Of a stretch of DNA of 64,000 bases, positions 52,698-62,126 are shown one piece after another. Below the pieces are notes generated by a model that searched no databases, was not told the DNA's origin, and saw only the letters and a list, made by a program, of their open reading frames with translations. A program made the position numbers and the translations under genes. Source of the stretch: Nitrospira sp. BO4 (lineage in GTDB: Bacteria > Nitrospirota > Nitrospiria > Nitrospirales > Nitrospiraceae); the NCBI GenBank assembly GCA_030144965.1, contig JAMPUU010000006.1, positions 124,001-188,000 on the forward strand, in the 5' to 3' direction. The first letter of the stretch is position 1. Each line of letters begins with the position of its first letter.

Positions 52698-54185
52698 TCA
52701 GCTCGTGTGCACTGAAAGATCGGGCTCGTTGGCAAACCGGTAGGCTTGCCGAAGCTCCTCGGCTTCTTTTTCGACAATGCTCAGCAACTCAGGCGCCATC
52801 TCCTGAACAAACTCCACAAACCGCTCCACTTTCAACAGAAAAAAATCATAGGTCTCGCAGAGCGGCCGTGGCTCGCGGAACCAGAATGTCACAAATCCGT
52901 CGAATGACACCCCTCGTTCTCTGAGCCGACGACAGGACTCCACGAACATGTCTTCCAGATCACCTCCCCAATGGAGGATTTCATGGGGAAGATACGCGGA
53001 CCGATAGAGGTCCAAATCTTGGAGGCGGGTTAAGTCTTGGCCCCACTCCGCTCCGGACGGCTCAGCCTTCCTTGCCAGCACATTCGCGTAATGATCATAG
53101 CCTTCTTCGAGAGACCGAGTAGTGGTTGCCGTCCTTGCCTGGTTCTTAAATGAGAATTCGTCGCGCTCAAGCGCGCCCTCTTCGATCATGCTCCTCCGTT
53201 CGAAGAAATGCGCATAACGTCGGGAAAATTCGGCAAATTCATCGACGATCAATTCTACCGGTTTCGTGTCCACCTCCAAGGCAAGCCCCTTCAGGCTGGT
53301 GAGCCGTGGATGCGCCAGAATCTGATCGAGCATCTCGAATAAGACACATGGAATGGGCGCCGCATGCGCATCGATCCATGCAGGCAGGGTCCCCTCGCTT
53401 GCCAACCCTGACGGTCGTGAGGCGAGAGTTCCGCTTGATTCGTGAACGGCCAAACCCGCGACGTGAATCTCCACAACACGGTGCAAGGGGAACTCGCTGA
53501 GAAAGGTGTCGACAAATTCTGTGAGCGACATCGCTCGATACGCTCCGGAATAGCGAAACACCGTCCAGAGATGGCCGACATCCAAGACCAGGCCACATGG
53601 TGATTGATCGGTGACGACCCGAAAAAACTCCGGGATAGATAGGGTCCCGGCGACAAAGTATGTGAGGGGCGGCATTTCCAGCAACATCAATGGTGTGCCG
53701 CCATTCGGCAGACAGCATTGTTGATCGAGAAGACTTTGTGTCAGTCGTGTATTATCAGCGACCACTTCGGCGCTTGTTTGAGTATAGAGGGGGGGAACAT
53801 AGGTGCCGTAGTAATAGCCGGCAAGGAATTTGGTTGCACATTCGTGATTGAGCCACGCACTCTGCAATACTTGAAGGTGGTCAACCGCTTCGCTGACGGC
53901 TTGTCTAAAGGCCTGAGACTCCGTCACCCCAGGATGAGTGACCCACAACCCTTCGCCATGGTAGGCCAGCAAGCCGTTGCCGATCTCCTTCTTGGCAGAG
54001 ACCAAGGCCTTCGTGGTGGTGCGGAATACTTCAAGATAAACAGGTGACACTTGACGTTCTTGCAGTCTTCGCCGCAAGCTAGTGAGGTCGGGGGAATGGA
54101 TATCAACGGAAAGCCCTAGCCCATGCACCGGAATTGCCCCGAGCCGACGAAGGAATTCTCTATGGCAGAACTCTGTGAGAGCCAT
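52698..54185 (-). CDS. DUF692/MNIO-type iron oxidase domain fused to an unrecognised C-terminal domain
   Basis: From the ATG at 54185 the protein has 495 residues (a GTG at 54218 would add 11). Residues about 15-335 follow the DUF692 (multinuclear non-haem iron oxidase) pattern: G-L-G-L-S-V-D, A-Y-H-G-E-G-L-W at about 74-81, L-L-E-M-P-P at about 168-173, L-D-V-G-H at about 201-205, E-I-H-V-A-G at about 239-244, W-I-D-A-H at about 270-274 and L-E-V-D-T at about 303-307. Residues about 340-495 are a helical, acidic domain of no recognised family. MNIO enzymes modify cysteines or asparagines in ribosomal peptides. No obvious precursor peptide or partner lies next to it. It is one base upstream of dus. 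Confidence 0.75.
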   Translation of the reverse strand: MALTEFCHREFLRRLGAIPVHGLGLSVDIHSPDLTSLRRRLQERQVSPVYLEVFRTTTKALVSAKKEIGNGLLAYHGEGLWVTHPGVTESQAFRQAVSEAVDHLQVLQSAWLNHECATKFLAGYYYGTYVPPLYTQTSAEVVADNTRLTQSLLDQQCCLPNGGTPLMLLEMPPLTYFVAGTLSIPEFFRVVTDQSPCGLVLDVGHLWTVFRYSGAYRAMSLTEFVDTFLSEFPLHRVVEIHVAGLAVHESSGTLASRPSGLASEGTLPAWIDAHAAPIPCVLFEMLDQILAHPRLTSLKGLALEVDTKPVELIVDEFAEFSRRYAHFFERRSMIEEGALERDEFSFKNQARTATTTRSLEEGYDHYANVLARKAEPSGAEWGQDLTRLQDLDLYRSAYLPHEILHWGGDLEDMFVESCRRLRERGVSFDGFVTFWFREPRPLCETYDFFLLKVERFVEFVQEMAPELLSIVEKEAEELRQAYRFANEPDLSVHTS

Positions 54186-54353
54186 GTTTTTTCTTTCGGC
54201 TGCAGTCAAAATCTGCACCTAGTGTATGCCGTAAAACCATTGCATGACAAGGCTTTCAACCTATCATGGGGCCGAGAAACCTTCTGCTATACTTGGCATA
54301 CGTTCCAGCCGCCAGGAGGGCAGATTCGTGAGAAAAAAGGGCTTGGCTGAGAC

Positions 54354-55130
54354 ATGGCAGACAAAGACGATCAACAGCCCAAGGCGTCGCATTACGAGGT
54401 TACTCTGGTTTCACATATGATGACACCTGGCGTGGTTCAGATTCCAGGGGACGTATCCGTCACTGAAGCGGCATCGTTGCTGGAACGTGAACGGATGCCC
54501 TGTCTCCTCGTCAAGGATACGGAGTCTCGTTTCGGACTTATGACGCCGACCGATATCGTGAAGAAAGTCGTTGCGCAGGGCCTTGAACCTGATGACATCG
54601 AAGTACGGACGATCATGACACGCCCAGTTCAATTCATCGAGTACGATCGGGCGATGGAGGAAGCCTCGACGCTCATGATGTCGACAGGCACACCGATCCT
54701 CATCGTCACCAAACAAGATCAGCCGGTCGGCGTCCTCACTGCGCGTGACCTGGTCCTTTTACCCAAACGATGCGTGACACACATTTCGGCGACGATTAGC
54801 ATCATGGATGGAGAGCGGGTGGGAGCTGAGCATCAAGTCGCCATCACACAACTCAGTCATGCCGGAGCTTCCGTGGAGTCTCCCGCATTACTGTTGCCTG
54901 GCACCAAAGTCATCTTGAGCTTTTGCCTCTCTGAGGCGATGAGTCCCCTGACAATCCGAGGGACTGTGCTGAATAACACAACCCTCGAACACCCGCCCAG
55001 CACAACCCGTTCCATCCTGGACACACGTCCGGGCGTGGAGATCCAATTTATTGATCTCTCTCCCGCCGATCAGTCCAGGATCAAAGCCTGGGTGCTGACG
55101 AACCTGCCTCAATCGCCCAACCTGTCCTAA
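54354..55130 (+). CDS. CBS-pair protein with PilZ-like C-terminal domain
   Basis: The 258 residues begin with two CBS motifs (about 15-145, with H-M-M-T-P-G-V-V and R-T-I-M-T-R-P-V). A PilZ-like beta-barrel follows: V-A-I-T-Q-L-S-H-A-G-A-S-V-E-S, L-P-G-T-K-V-I-L-S-F and V-E-I-Q-F-I-D-L-S-P. The R-x-x-x-R and D/N-x-S-x-x-G residues used for c-di-GMP binding are only partly present, so it may bind poorly or sense another ligand. It is divergent from the DUF692 gene. Confidence 0.78.
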   Translation: MADKDDQQPKASHYEVTLVSHMMTPGVVQIPGDVSVTEAASLLERERMPCLLVKDTESRFGLMTPTDIVKKVVAQGLEPDDIEVRTIMTRPVQFIEYDRAMEEASTLMMSTGTPILIVTKQDQPVGVLTARDLVLLPKRCVTHISATISIMDGERVGAEHQVAITQLSHAGASVESPALLLPGTKVILSFCLSEAMSPLTIRGTVLNNTTLEHPPSTTRSILDTRPGVEIQFIDLSPADQSRIKAWVLTNLPQSPNLS

Positions 55131-55211
55131 CGACTCAATATCTTATCAATCTTTGACCAACGCCTGATCCATTGGTAGAATTTTCGGTGTCACTCACAAT
55201 AAAGGATGGTT

Positions 55212-56267
55212 ATGAATACAACCGGTAAGTCTTCGCAGGTTCGACCTCGTCCCGTGTTATCGCGAGACGAGATCCTTCATCAAATCAGCGCCCTTCTGGA
55301 CCGGCCGGATGACGATTTGCATGCTGCCCTTATGAGAGAGCTCTTGACCGGTCTGTTGAAACTCCATGATGCACACTTAGATCTCCTGGATGTGAAAATC
55401 GTGAACCGCGCGGTCAAGGAATTGCGTCATGCATTTGGCGTCTTCCACAACTATCGGAATCGGCAGAAAGTCAGCATTTTCGGCTCGGCACGGACCCACG
55501 CCGACGATCCCAATTACCAACTCGCGCACCAGTTTGCCCAGGCCATTGTTCGAGAGGGCTTCATGGTCATCACTGGAGGGGCGGATGGAATCATGCGCGC
55601 CGCTCAGGAAGGTGCCGGGCGTGAAAACAGCTTTGGCGTCAACATCATGTTGCCGTTTGAGCAGGGTCCCAATTCCACCATCGCCGATGATCCGAAGTTG
55701 ATCACGTTCAAATACTTTTTTACCCGCAAGTTGATGTTTCAAAAGGAAGCAAACGCCATCGCCCTTTTCCCTGGGGGATTCGGCACGCATGATGAGGGCT
55801 TTGAAATCCTCACGCTGGCCCAAACCGGCAAGAGCGATCCTCAGCCGATCGTCTGTCTTCAGGCTCCCGGCTGCGATTATTGGGATGATTGGGCGGCATT
55901 TGTGACGAAGCAACTGTTGAAGCGGAACCTGATCAATGAAGAAGACATGAATCTTTTTACAATCGTGACTTCAGCGGAAGCGGCTGTCAGTCACATTCTC
56001 CGGTTCTATCGGCGCTACCACTCTTTGCGCTTTGTGGGACGACAGCTTGTGATCCGCCTGAGGCAAACCATCTCTCTTGAGCAACTCGAACAGATCCGGA
56101 GCCAATTCACCGATCTCCTATCCGACGGCACATTTGAACTGCGAGGCTCTCTTGAGGAAGAGCTCGATGAACCAGCCCTGCGCGACTTTCAACGACTCGT
56201 GTTCAATTTTAACCGACGTAGCGCCGGCCGACTTCGGCAGCTGATCAATCATCTGAACGAGCTGTGA
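55212..56267 (+). CDS. LOG family protein (lysine decarboxylase-like, TIGR00730 type)
   Basis: The 351-residue protein has a central LOG/MoCo-carrier-like Rossmann domain: V-S-I-F-G-S-A-R-T, I-T-G-G-A-D-G-I-M, then the P-G-G-F-G-T-H-D-E motif that marks the phosphoribohydrolase site. N- and C-terminal helical extensions flank it. Members cleave nucleoside monophosphates or are uncharacterised; plant LOG makes cytokinins. No lysine decarboxylase activity is implied. It starts at ATG 55212 behind aaagga. Confidence 0.85.
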   Translation: MNTTGKSSQVRPRPVLSRDEILHQISALLDRPDDDLHAALMRELLTGLLKLHDAHLDLLDVKIVNRAVKELRHAFGVFHNYRNRQKVSIFGSARTHADDPNYQLAHQFAQAIVREGFMVITGGADGIMRAAQEGAGRENSFGVNIMLPFEQGPNSTIADDPKLITFKYFFTRKLMFQKEANAIALFPGGFGTHDEGFEILTLAQTGKSDPQPIVCLQAPGCDYWDDWAAFVTKQLLKRNLINEEDMNLFTIVTSAEAAVSHILRFYRRYHSLRFVGRQLVIRLRQTISLEQLEQIRSQFTDLLSDGTFELRGSLEEELDEPALRDFQRLVFNFNRRSAGRLRQLINHLNEL

Positions 56268-56322
56268 TCCTGTCTGTTCCTGGAGTCGGACCTGAAACAC
56301 GCCTTTTAGTCCTGGCCTGGGC

Positions 56323-57216
56323 ATGCTATTCTCTCCCACCTCTATGGGTAACGTATCTTCCGCCCCTCCATTCCATGACTCTCCGGACATTGTCCTATAT
56401 CATGCCGATTGCTCTGACGGTTTCGGTGCGGCTTGGGCTCTCTGGAAAAAATTTCCAAGTGCCAGCTTTTTGCCCGTAAAACACGGCCACCCTCCCCCAC
56501 CCGATCTGAAGGATCGCCGGGTCGTGATTGTTGACTTCAGCTATGCTCGATCGATTCTTGAGGCTATGGCCTCCGAAACGAAAGAACTGTTGATTTTAGA
56601 CCACCATATCACCGCGGAGAGGATCTTGGATGGCTTTCCGCATGCGTATTTCGATCAAACGAAGTCCGGTGCCGTTCTGAGTTGGGAATGGGCTCATGGC
56701 ACGACCGCTCCATGGCTGCTTCAGTATATTCAAGACAAAGATCTATGGGCGTGGGCCTTGCCGGGGAGTCGCGAAATCAACGCGGCGTTGGCTTCCTATC
56801 CGTTCGACTTCACCGTGTGGGACCGATTTTCCCAGTCAACGCTTGAGCAGGAGGGTCGAGCCATCTTGCGCTATGAATATGAGCTGGTCGGCAAGCTTGC
56901 CGCACAGGCGGCTATGGTGGAATTCCAAGGTGTCGTCGTTCCCTCTGTGCAAAGCGCCATCCTCACGAGCCAGATCGGCGAACGGCTCTCACCACACCAT
57001 CCCTTTTGCTTGATCTGGCATGATCGCGACGGTCGTCGCTATTTCAGCATGCGTTCCAGAGCCGAAGGCACAGATGTCGGTACCATCGCCGCATCATTCG
57101 GAGGCGGCGGTCATACCCATGCAGCCGGATTCTCCGTTCCACTACAAAGCGACGGAAGGCCTCCGGCCGATCTCGAATTGCCTCGTCTCATCACTGATCA
57201 CCGCCGAACTCCATAA
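56323..57216 (+). CDS. DHH/DHHA1-type phosphoesterase
   Basis: The 297 residues have D-C-S-D-G-F-G-A-A-W near residue 29, a metal-binding V-D-F-S-Y, the diagnostic L-D-H-H-I, and C-terminal DHHA1 motif G-G-G-G-H-T-H-A-A-G-F. Relatives hydrolyse small oligonucleotides (NrnA) or other phosphodiesters; the substrate is not known. It lies between LOG and rhomboid genes on the same strand. Confidence 0.85.
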   Translation: MLFSPTSMGNVSSAPPFHDSPDIVLYHADCSDGFGAAWALWKKFPSASFLPVKHGHPPPPDLKDRRVVIVDFSYARSILEAMASETKELLILDHHITAERILDGFPHAYFDQTKSGAVLSWEWAHGTTAPWLLQYIQDKDLWAWALPGSREINAALASYPFDFTVWDRFSQSTLEQEGRAILRYEYELVGKLAAQAAMVEFQGVVVPSVQSAILTSQIGERLSPHHPFCLIWHDRDGRRYFSMRSRAEGTDVGTIAASFGGGGHTHAAGFSVPLQSDGRPPADLELPRLITDHRRTP

Positions 57217-57228
57217 CCACGGATCACC

Positions 57229-57933
57229 GTGATTCCGCTTCACGACGATAATCCGACCCAAATTACTCCCATTGTCACGATGACCTTCATCGGTATCTGT
57301 GTCGCCGTGTTTCTCTACCAAGTGAATCTTCCCCAAGAACCGGCCGAACTGTTTGCATTTCAATACGGCGCCATCCCTTCCATCATCTTCGGCCACGCCT
57401 CACTCCCGGAGGAAGCCAGAGTCGGTTTTCCGGCAACCCTAACTCTGGTGACCAGCATGTTTCTTCACGGAGGCTGGATGCATTTGCTGGGAAACATGCT
57501 TTACCTTTGGATTTTCGGCAATAACATCGAAGACGTGATGGGCCACGCGAAATTTGTGGTCTTTTACATCCTATCCGGAATCCTTGCCGCTCTGAGCCAT
57601 GCGCTCACCGATCCTTCCTCCCAAATTCCGATGGTCGGAGCCAGTGGAGCGATTTCCGCGGTGCTCGGCGCCTATCTCTTGTTATTTCCACGTGCTCACG
57701 TGCTGGTCTTATTGCCGGGAATTGGGATGACCCGCGTGGCCGCGGGCATCGTCCTCGGCATGTGGTTCCTTACTCAACTGATCAGTGGAGGAATGAGCGT
57801 CGGCGCCAGTGGAGGCGGAGTCGCCTTCTTTGCCCACATCGGCGGCTTTATCGCGGGCATGGCCCTCATCGGCCTTTTCAAGCGGAGAGACGTGCGCTTT
57901 TTCTCACCGGGTCGCTCAATGTGGCGCGGATAA
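57229..57933 (+). CDS. rhomboid-family intramembrane serine protease
   Basis: The 234-residue integral membrane protein has about six helices. The catalytic serine is in V-G-A-S-G-A-I-S and the catalytic histidine in F-F-A-H-I-G-G-F-I-A-G. H-G-G-W-M-H-L-L-G-N-M-L-Y-L follows the family pattern. The start is GTG. It overlaps nothing; 12 bases separate it from the DHH gene. The natural substrate is unknown. Confidence 0.93.
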   Translation: MIPLHDDNPTQITPIVTMTFIGICVAVFLYQVNLPQEPAELFAFQYGAIPSIIFGHASLPEEARVGFPATLTLVTSMFLHGGWMHLLGNMLYLWIFGNNIEDVMGHAKFVVFYILSGILAALSHALTDPSSQIPMVGASGAISAVLGAYLLLFPRAHVLVLLPGIGMTRVAAGIVLGMWFLTQLISGGMSVGASGGGVAFFAHIGGFIAGMALIGLFKRRDVRFFSPGRSMWRG

Positions 57934-57960
57934 TGAGAGCTTCAGCAGCGACGAACACTT

Positions 57961-59808
57961 TCAAGCTGCGTCCAACACGTCCCTGACCTTTTCCACGAGC
58001 CCTGACTGACGATAGGGATGCTGCAAGACAAATCGCTGGTTGATGCGATGATGCAGAATCGTTTCATCATCGTAGCTGGAGACAAACAACGCCTTCATCG
58101 TCGGATGCTGGGTCAAGAGCCGGCGAGCCAGTTCACGCCCGCCGATTTCCCGCATCACTAATGGGCTTACGGTGAGATGAACGATCCCTTTGTACCGTTG
58201 CGTGAGCATCAGCGCCTCGACCGATGAGGCCGCTTCCAAGACACGGTAGCCATACCGTTGTAAAACCGACAGCGCCAGCTTACGTTCAATTTCATTCTCC
58301 TCGACGAACAGGACCGTTTCATTTCCTTTGGCTAGCATGGTTTTCGGAATCAGTTCCTCATGCGTCGCAGACGGCGCGGCGGCGGGGAGAAAGACCCGGA
58401 CGACCGTCCCTTGCCCAGGTCGACTCTCCACCTCCAGCCTACCTCCGTTCTTTTTGACAATCCCAAAGACTGCTGTGAGACCGAGACCGATGTTATTCTC
58501 CTTCGTTGAGAAAAACGGTTCGAACATGTGAGTCTGAGTATCCAGATTCATTCCGGTTCCAGTATCGCTGATCTGAATCAGCACCTGCGGATACACGACG
58601 CCGGCCGGTAACGGTTGGCTCGATGTAGAAACCTTCTCGATCACCTTCACCTCGATCGACAGACGACCTCCCTGCGACATTGCATCCCGCGCATTCACAA
58701 TCAACTGAAACAGTACGGTTTCTAATCCTTCACGATCCACCTCGGCGTAGACCACTCGCTTGTCCGATTCGACGGTCAATTGAATATGATCAGGTAACAG
58801 ACTCGTGATCATACTATGCATATCCGCCAGCACGGCATGGGCGGACACTGTCTTTCGAACGGGCTGGCTATCCAGGTTCAGGGCAATCAGCTGTGCCGTA
58901 AGCGTGGCGGCCTTTTCCCCGACCTTAAAAACCTCATCGGCTGAGGACCTGAGAGGATCGCTCGGCTGCAGGCGCGACAACATGACCCCGGTCTGTTTTC
59001 CAATGACTGAAAACAACGCCCCAAACTCACCCGCAATTCTCGCGGCGACTCGTCCGACCGCTTCCATTTTCTGTGCTTCATGAAGTTGTCGCTCGAGTCC
59101 TTGCCGAACCGCTTGCCCATTGCGGAGTTCGGCATTCGCCGTTGCGAGGTCTTCTTTTAAGGCCTTCAGCCGTTCTTCCAATTTCACTTTTTCCGACTCC
59201 AACTCACCTTCCGTCTTCTTCAAGGCCTCAACGTCTTTTCGAAGCGAGGCCTTCTCCTCTTGCGCCACGGCTGTACTTTCCAGTGCAATTCCATAGAACA
59301 CCGCCATCACAAGAAGAACCGGGATCCCCAGCAACTGTCCAGTGGCCATGACACCTGTGTGCAGCATCCCTTCATACAGTACCACTCCATATCCGACACT
59401 CAGGAGTAGGGAAAGACCCAGCACATGGCTCAGCCGCCTGACTGATGCCGCCACCAGCATGACAACAAAATAAGCAATGTAAAGGTCGGATCGGGCATTT
59501 CCGGAAAGGTAGATGACGGCGGTCACGAGGACTGTATCGACTGCTACAAGTCCGGCGCTGAACCAGGTCGCTCCCAACACTCCTTGGGGCAATATCGCCA
59601 TCGTGGCCATTCCCAGCCATAACCCCGTCACCAGACCGTTGCTCACGACCCGACTGATGACGGAGTCGGCACCAAAGAGCAACTCATACGACAAGATGAT
59701 GCTGACGAGGCCTTGGAGAACGAGATAGCGGGAGCTGGGTTTCGTGAGTGATCGGTAGAACCTTCCAGACGATTCGCCGCTGCCAGTCGGGGTCAAATTT
59801 TGCACCAT
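57961..59808 (-). CDS. hybrid histidine kinase-like protein with degenerate phospho-acceptor sites
   Basis: The 615-residue protein has about six membrane helices at about 30-190, a coiled coil, then a kinase core. The dimerisation helix reads E-A-V-G-R-V-A-A-R-I-A-G-E-F-G (about 247-261), with glycine where the usual A-H-D/E-F histidine stands. The ATPase part keeps N-A-R-D-A-M-S, D-T-G-T-G-M and G-L-G-L-T-A-V. The C-terminal receiver (about 497-615) has V-E-E-N in place of the acidic pair and H-L-T-V-S-P-L-V-M where the phospho-aspartate should be, and the lysine is replaced. The start is at ATG 59808 behind aaggag. It is probably a non-phosphorylating regulator. Confidence 0.82.
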   Translation of the reverse strand: MVQNLTPTGSGESSGRFYRSLTKPSSRYLVLQGLVSIILSYELLFGADSVISRVVSNGLVTGLWLGMATMAILPQGVLGATWFSAGLVAVDTVLVTAVIYLSGNARSDLYIAYFVVMLVAASVRRLSHVLGLSLLLSVGYGVVLYEGMLHTGVMATGQLLGIPVLLVMAVFYGIALESTAVAQEEKASLRKDVEALKKTEGELESEKVKLEERLKALKEDLATANAELRNGQAVRQGLERQLHEAQKMEAVGRVAARIAGEFGALFSVIGKQTGVMLSRLQPSDPLRSSADEVFKVGEKAATLTAQLIALNLDSQPVRKTVSAHAVLADMHSMITSLLPDHIQLTVESDKRVVYAEVDREGLETVLFQLIVNARDAMSQGGRLSIEVKVIEKVSTSSQPLPAGVVYPQVLIQISDTGTGMNLDTQTHMFEPFFSTKENNIGLGLTAVFGIVKKNGGRLEVESRPGQGTVVRVFLPAAAPSATHEELIPKTMLAKGNETVLFVEENEIERKLALSVLQRYGYRVLEAASSVEALMLTQRYKGIVHLTVSPLVMREIGGRELARRLLTQHPTMKALFVSSYDDETILHHRINQRFVLQHPYRQSGLVEKVRDVLDAA

Positions 59809-59998
59809 GTATCTCCTTCGCCATTTAGAACAACACGCGAAGGTGAGCAAATGTCATACCTCAAGAACCCCTAACTAACCATTACGTTTGTAAGGTTTTC
59901 TGTCAACCTCCCGATCTCTTGCGAACTAAGTGGTGACAAAATCGAACGGCTGTAAACTCAGGCTGGAATGGAAGCTGGGCGGTATAAAGGAACCAAAG

Positions 59999-61162
59999 CT
60001 AAGCGGGCTTTCTGATGCGTGTGATAAACCGTTGGGCCAGTGATACTGCGTCCTCACTCTTGGGAGCAGTGAAGGTCACATGGCCCATTTTTCTACCAGG
60101 ACGAACCAGCCCTTTGCCGTAGAGATGAAGCACGGCTCCCGCGATCGAATGGAGGGCATAGCAACCTTCGCCAGACATCACACATGTCACTTCTTCACCG
60201 ATGAGATTCACCATCACCGCTGGGCTCAAGAGTCTTGTTTCTCCCAACGGCAGACCACAGGTCACTCGTACTTGCTGCTCGAATTGGGATACTGTGCAAA
60301 CATCCAACGTATAGTGACCTGAGTTGTGCGGGCGCGGAGCGATCTCATTAATAAGCAGGTTGCCCTCTTGGGTGTGAAAGAGTTCTACACAGAACACTCC
60401 CACACCCTGTAACGCAGTTACGGCCTGGGTTGAGAGCTGCCTCGCTTTTTCAGCTATATCAGGAGAAACAGGTGCGGGTACGATGGTGTCACGCAAGATA
60501 CCCTTTTCATGCCGATTCTCGACGACCGGATAAACCTGACACTCGCCAGTACTGCTTCGTACGACCAGAACTGAGAGCTCTCTTACAAACTGAATGAACT
60601 GTTCAAGAATCCATCGATGGCCGGACTTGGCCGTTGCCAAGACTTGCTCAGCCTGTGCCACATCAGAAGCTTCTCTGAGTAGCCACTGACCTTTCCCATC
60701 ATAGCCGCTCCGTGCTGTCTTGCAAATGGCGGGAAGGCCCAGACGCCCGACTGCTTGAGTCAGCTGGCCGGCCGATTCGACGACGGCGAAGGGGGGAACA
60801 AAGAGGTGTCGAGACGATAAGAACTGCTTCTGTTCAATCCGATCTTGAAGGGTCCGTAGGACAGCACTGGACGGTCGGATTGAGCGGCACCCTTCTAACC
60901 ATTCACAAAGCTCGGCCGGCACGTTTTCCCATTCTAGAGTGATGGCTTGGGCAATGCTCGCGAATTGTTCGCGGACCGTAACATCCGAGAATGACGCGGT
61001 AAACGAGTACGCGGCTACTTGATGTGCAGGAGCGTCTGGGTCTGGATCCCAGACAGCGACACGGTAGCCCATGCGGCGCGCAGCCCCGGCGAACATTGCG
61101 CCCAATTGGCCGCCACCCAGCACACCGAGAACGGATCCGGGCTCAAGGATTTGTTTGGTCAC
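59999..61162 (-). CDS. purK: N5-carboxyaminoimidazole ribonucleotide synthase
   Basis: PurK uses ATP and bicarbonate to carboxylate AIR in purine synthesis. The 387-residue ATP-grasp protein has [26 protein letters not shown] and [14 protein letters not shown]. Its ATG overlaps the purE stop by four bases. It is a standard purE-purK operon. Confidence 0.95.
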   Translation of the reverse strand: MTKQILEPGSVLGVLGGGQLGAMFAGAARRMGYRVAVWDPDPDAPAHQVAAYSFTASFSDVTVREQFASIAQAITLEWENVPAELCEWLEGCRSIRPSSAVLRTLQDRIEQKQFLSSRHLFVPPFAVVESAGQLTQAVGRLGLPAICKTARSGYDGKGQWLLREASDVAQAEQVLATAKSGHRWILEQFIQFVRELSVLVVRSSTGECQVYPVVENRHEKGILRDTIVPAPVSPDIAEKARQLSTQAVTALQGVGVFCVELFHTQEGNLLINEIAPRPHNSGHYTLDVCTVSQFEQQVRVTCGLPLGETRLLSPAVMVNLIGEEVTCVMSGEGCYALHSIAGAVLHLYGKGLVRPGRKMGHVTFTAPKSEDAVSLAQRFITRIRKPA

Positions 61163-61749
61163 GACCGCCGACTCGTCTCATCGGCTCCAAGATTGCCAAA
61201 ACTCTTGCCCTTGGCCTCAGGGGAATTGAGCACGCTCTCCGTTTGAACCGTCCGATAGTCTTTGATCCGTTCAGCAATTTCGGGATAACTACCGGCAAGA
61301 ATTTGTGCCGCAAGGATCCCGGCATTCTCGGCACCACCGATTGCGACAGTGGCGACGGGAATCCCTTTGGGCATCTGGACAATCGACAACAAGGAATCGA
61401 GACCACGAAGATTTTCGGTTGGGATGGGTACGCCAATTACCGGGAGATGAGTTTTCGCCGCCAACATACCGGGAAGGTGAGCCGCTCCGCCGGCGCCTGC
61501 GATAATCACCTTGATTCCACGACCGGGAGCTGTTGTGGCATACTCAAATAGGCGATCCGGTGTTCGATGAGCAGAGACGACTAAGAGTTCATACGGAATA
61601 CCAAACTGTGCCAAGATCGCTCCCGCCTTTTCTAAAACAGGGAAATCAGATTTACTCCCACCCAGCACCCCGACAACCGGCTTACCGTTCTGAAACGTTC
61701 GGCTAGCCTTGTGCCGGGAGCGGCCCGGTACGCGCCCCGTCTTGGTCAT
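61159..61749 (-). CDS. purE: N5-carboxyaminoimidazole ribonucleotide mutase
   Basis: The 196-residue protein has [29 protein letters not shown], and P-V-I-G-V-P, all typical of class I PurE. About 25 N-terminal residues rich in R and K precede the conserved core. The start was chosen at 61749 behind aaggag, nine bases upstream. A TTG further up is in frame but overlaps that site. It is coupled to purK. Confidence 0.93.
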   Translation of the reverse strand: MTKTGRVPGRSRHKASRTFQNGKPVVGVLGGSKSDFPVLEKAGAILAQFGIPYELLVVSAHRTPDRLFEYATTAPGRGIKVIIAGAGGAAHLPGMLAAKTHLPVIGVPIPTENLRGLDSLLSIVQMPKGIPVATVAIGGAENAGILAAQILAGSYPEIAERIKDYRTVQTESVLNSPEAKGKSFGNLGADETSRRS

Positions 61750-62126
61750 AAGGTACTTCTCCTTCAATCCTGATCAACTCAGCAGTGACTGAATAACGGC
61801 ACATTAGCGAGTCTTTGTGGTGTGGTCAAGGAGGTACACCGAATGGGAACCAAGATCCGTGTCACTAGTCTCATTCTTCGCTGTTCGTCAATCGCCGAGC
61901 GCCGGCTTGCGCCAAAACCAAATTGAAAAAGCGGAAGGTTTATGTGGTAGCGCTCGCAGGAGCTAGCACTATGGCTAGACCGACATGGAGGAAATAATGT
62001 TAGTGCGGGAGCAAGAAATACAAAACGTTATTTGATCCGAAAAATGCGAAGATGGCTCAGGTTCTACCCTGAGCCATCTTCTTGGGAGAGACTTCTGCGC
62101 CGCACAAGGCGTACGGCGCATTCTAA
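61750..62126. other. 377-base gap upstream of purE and downstream of the HlyD gene
   Basis: No supported gene lies here. The part nearest purE should contain its promoter, but no clear -10/-35 pair was seen. The purine-rich stretch near 61900-62040 has no frame. The hairpin at 62048-62081, listed separately, is the only strong structure. Confidence 0.45.
62048..62081 (-). terminator. rho-independent terminator-like hairpin downstream of the HlyD gene
   Basis: A perfect 14-base-pair stem (gaagatggctcagg against cctgagccatcttc) with a six-base loop lies 46 bases after the HlyD stop. On the minus strand the stem is followed by gcattttt, giving the T-run of a terminator. It should end transcription of the ABC-HlyD unit. 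Confidence 0.8.

Noticed and set aside
54328..54420. A 30-codon GTG frame overlapping the start of the CBS-PilZ gene
   Set aside because: A good aggagg precedes it, but the product is basic, random-looking and out of frame with the gene; a leader role cannot be supported.
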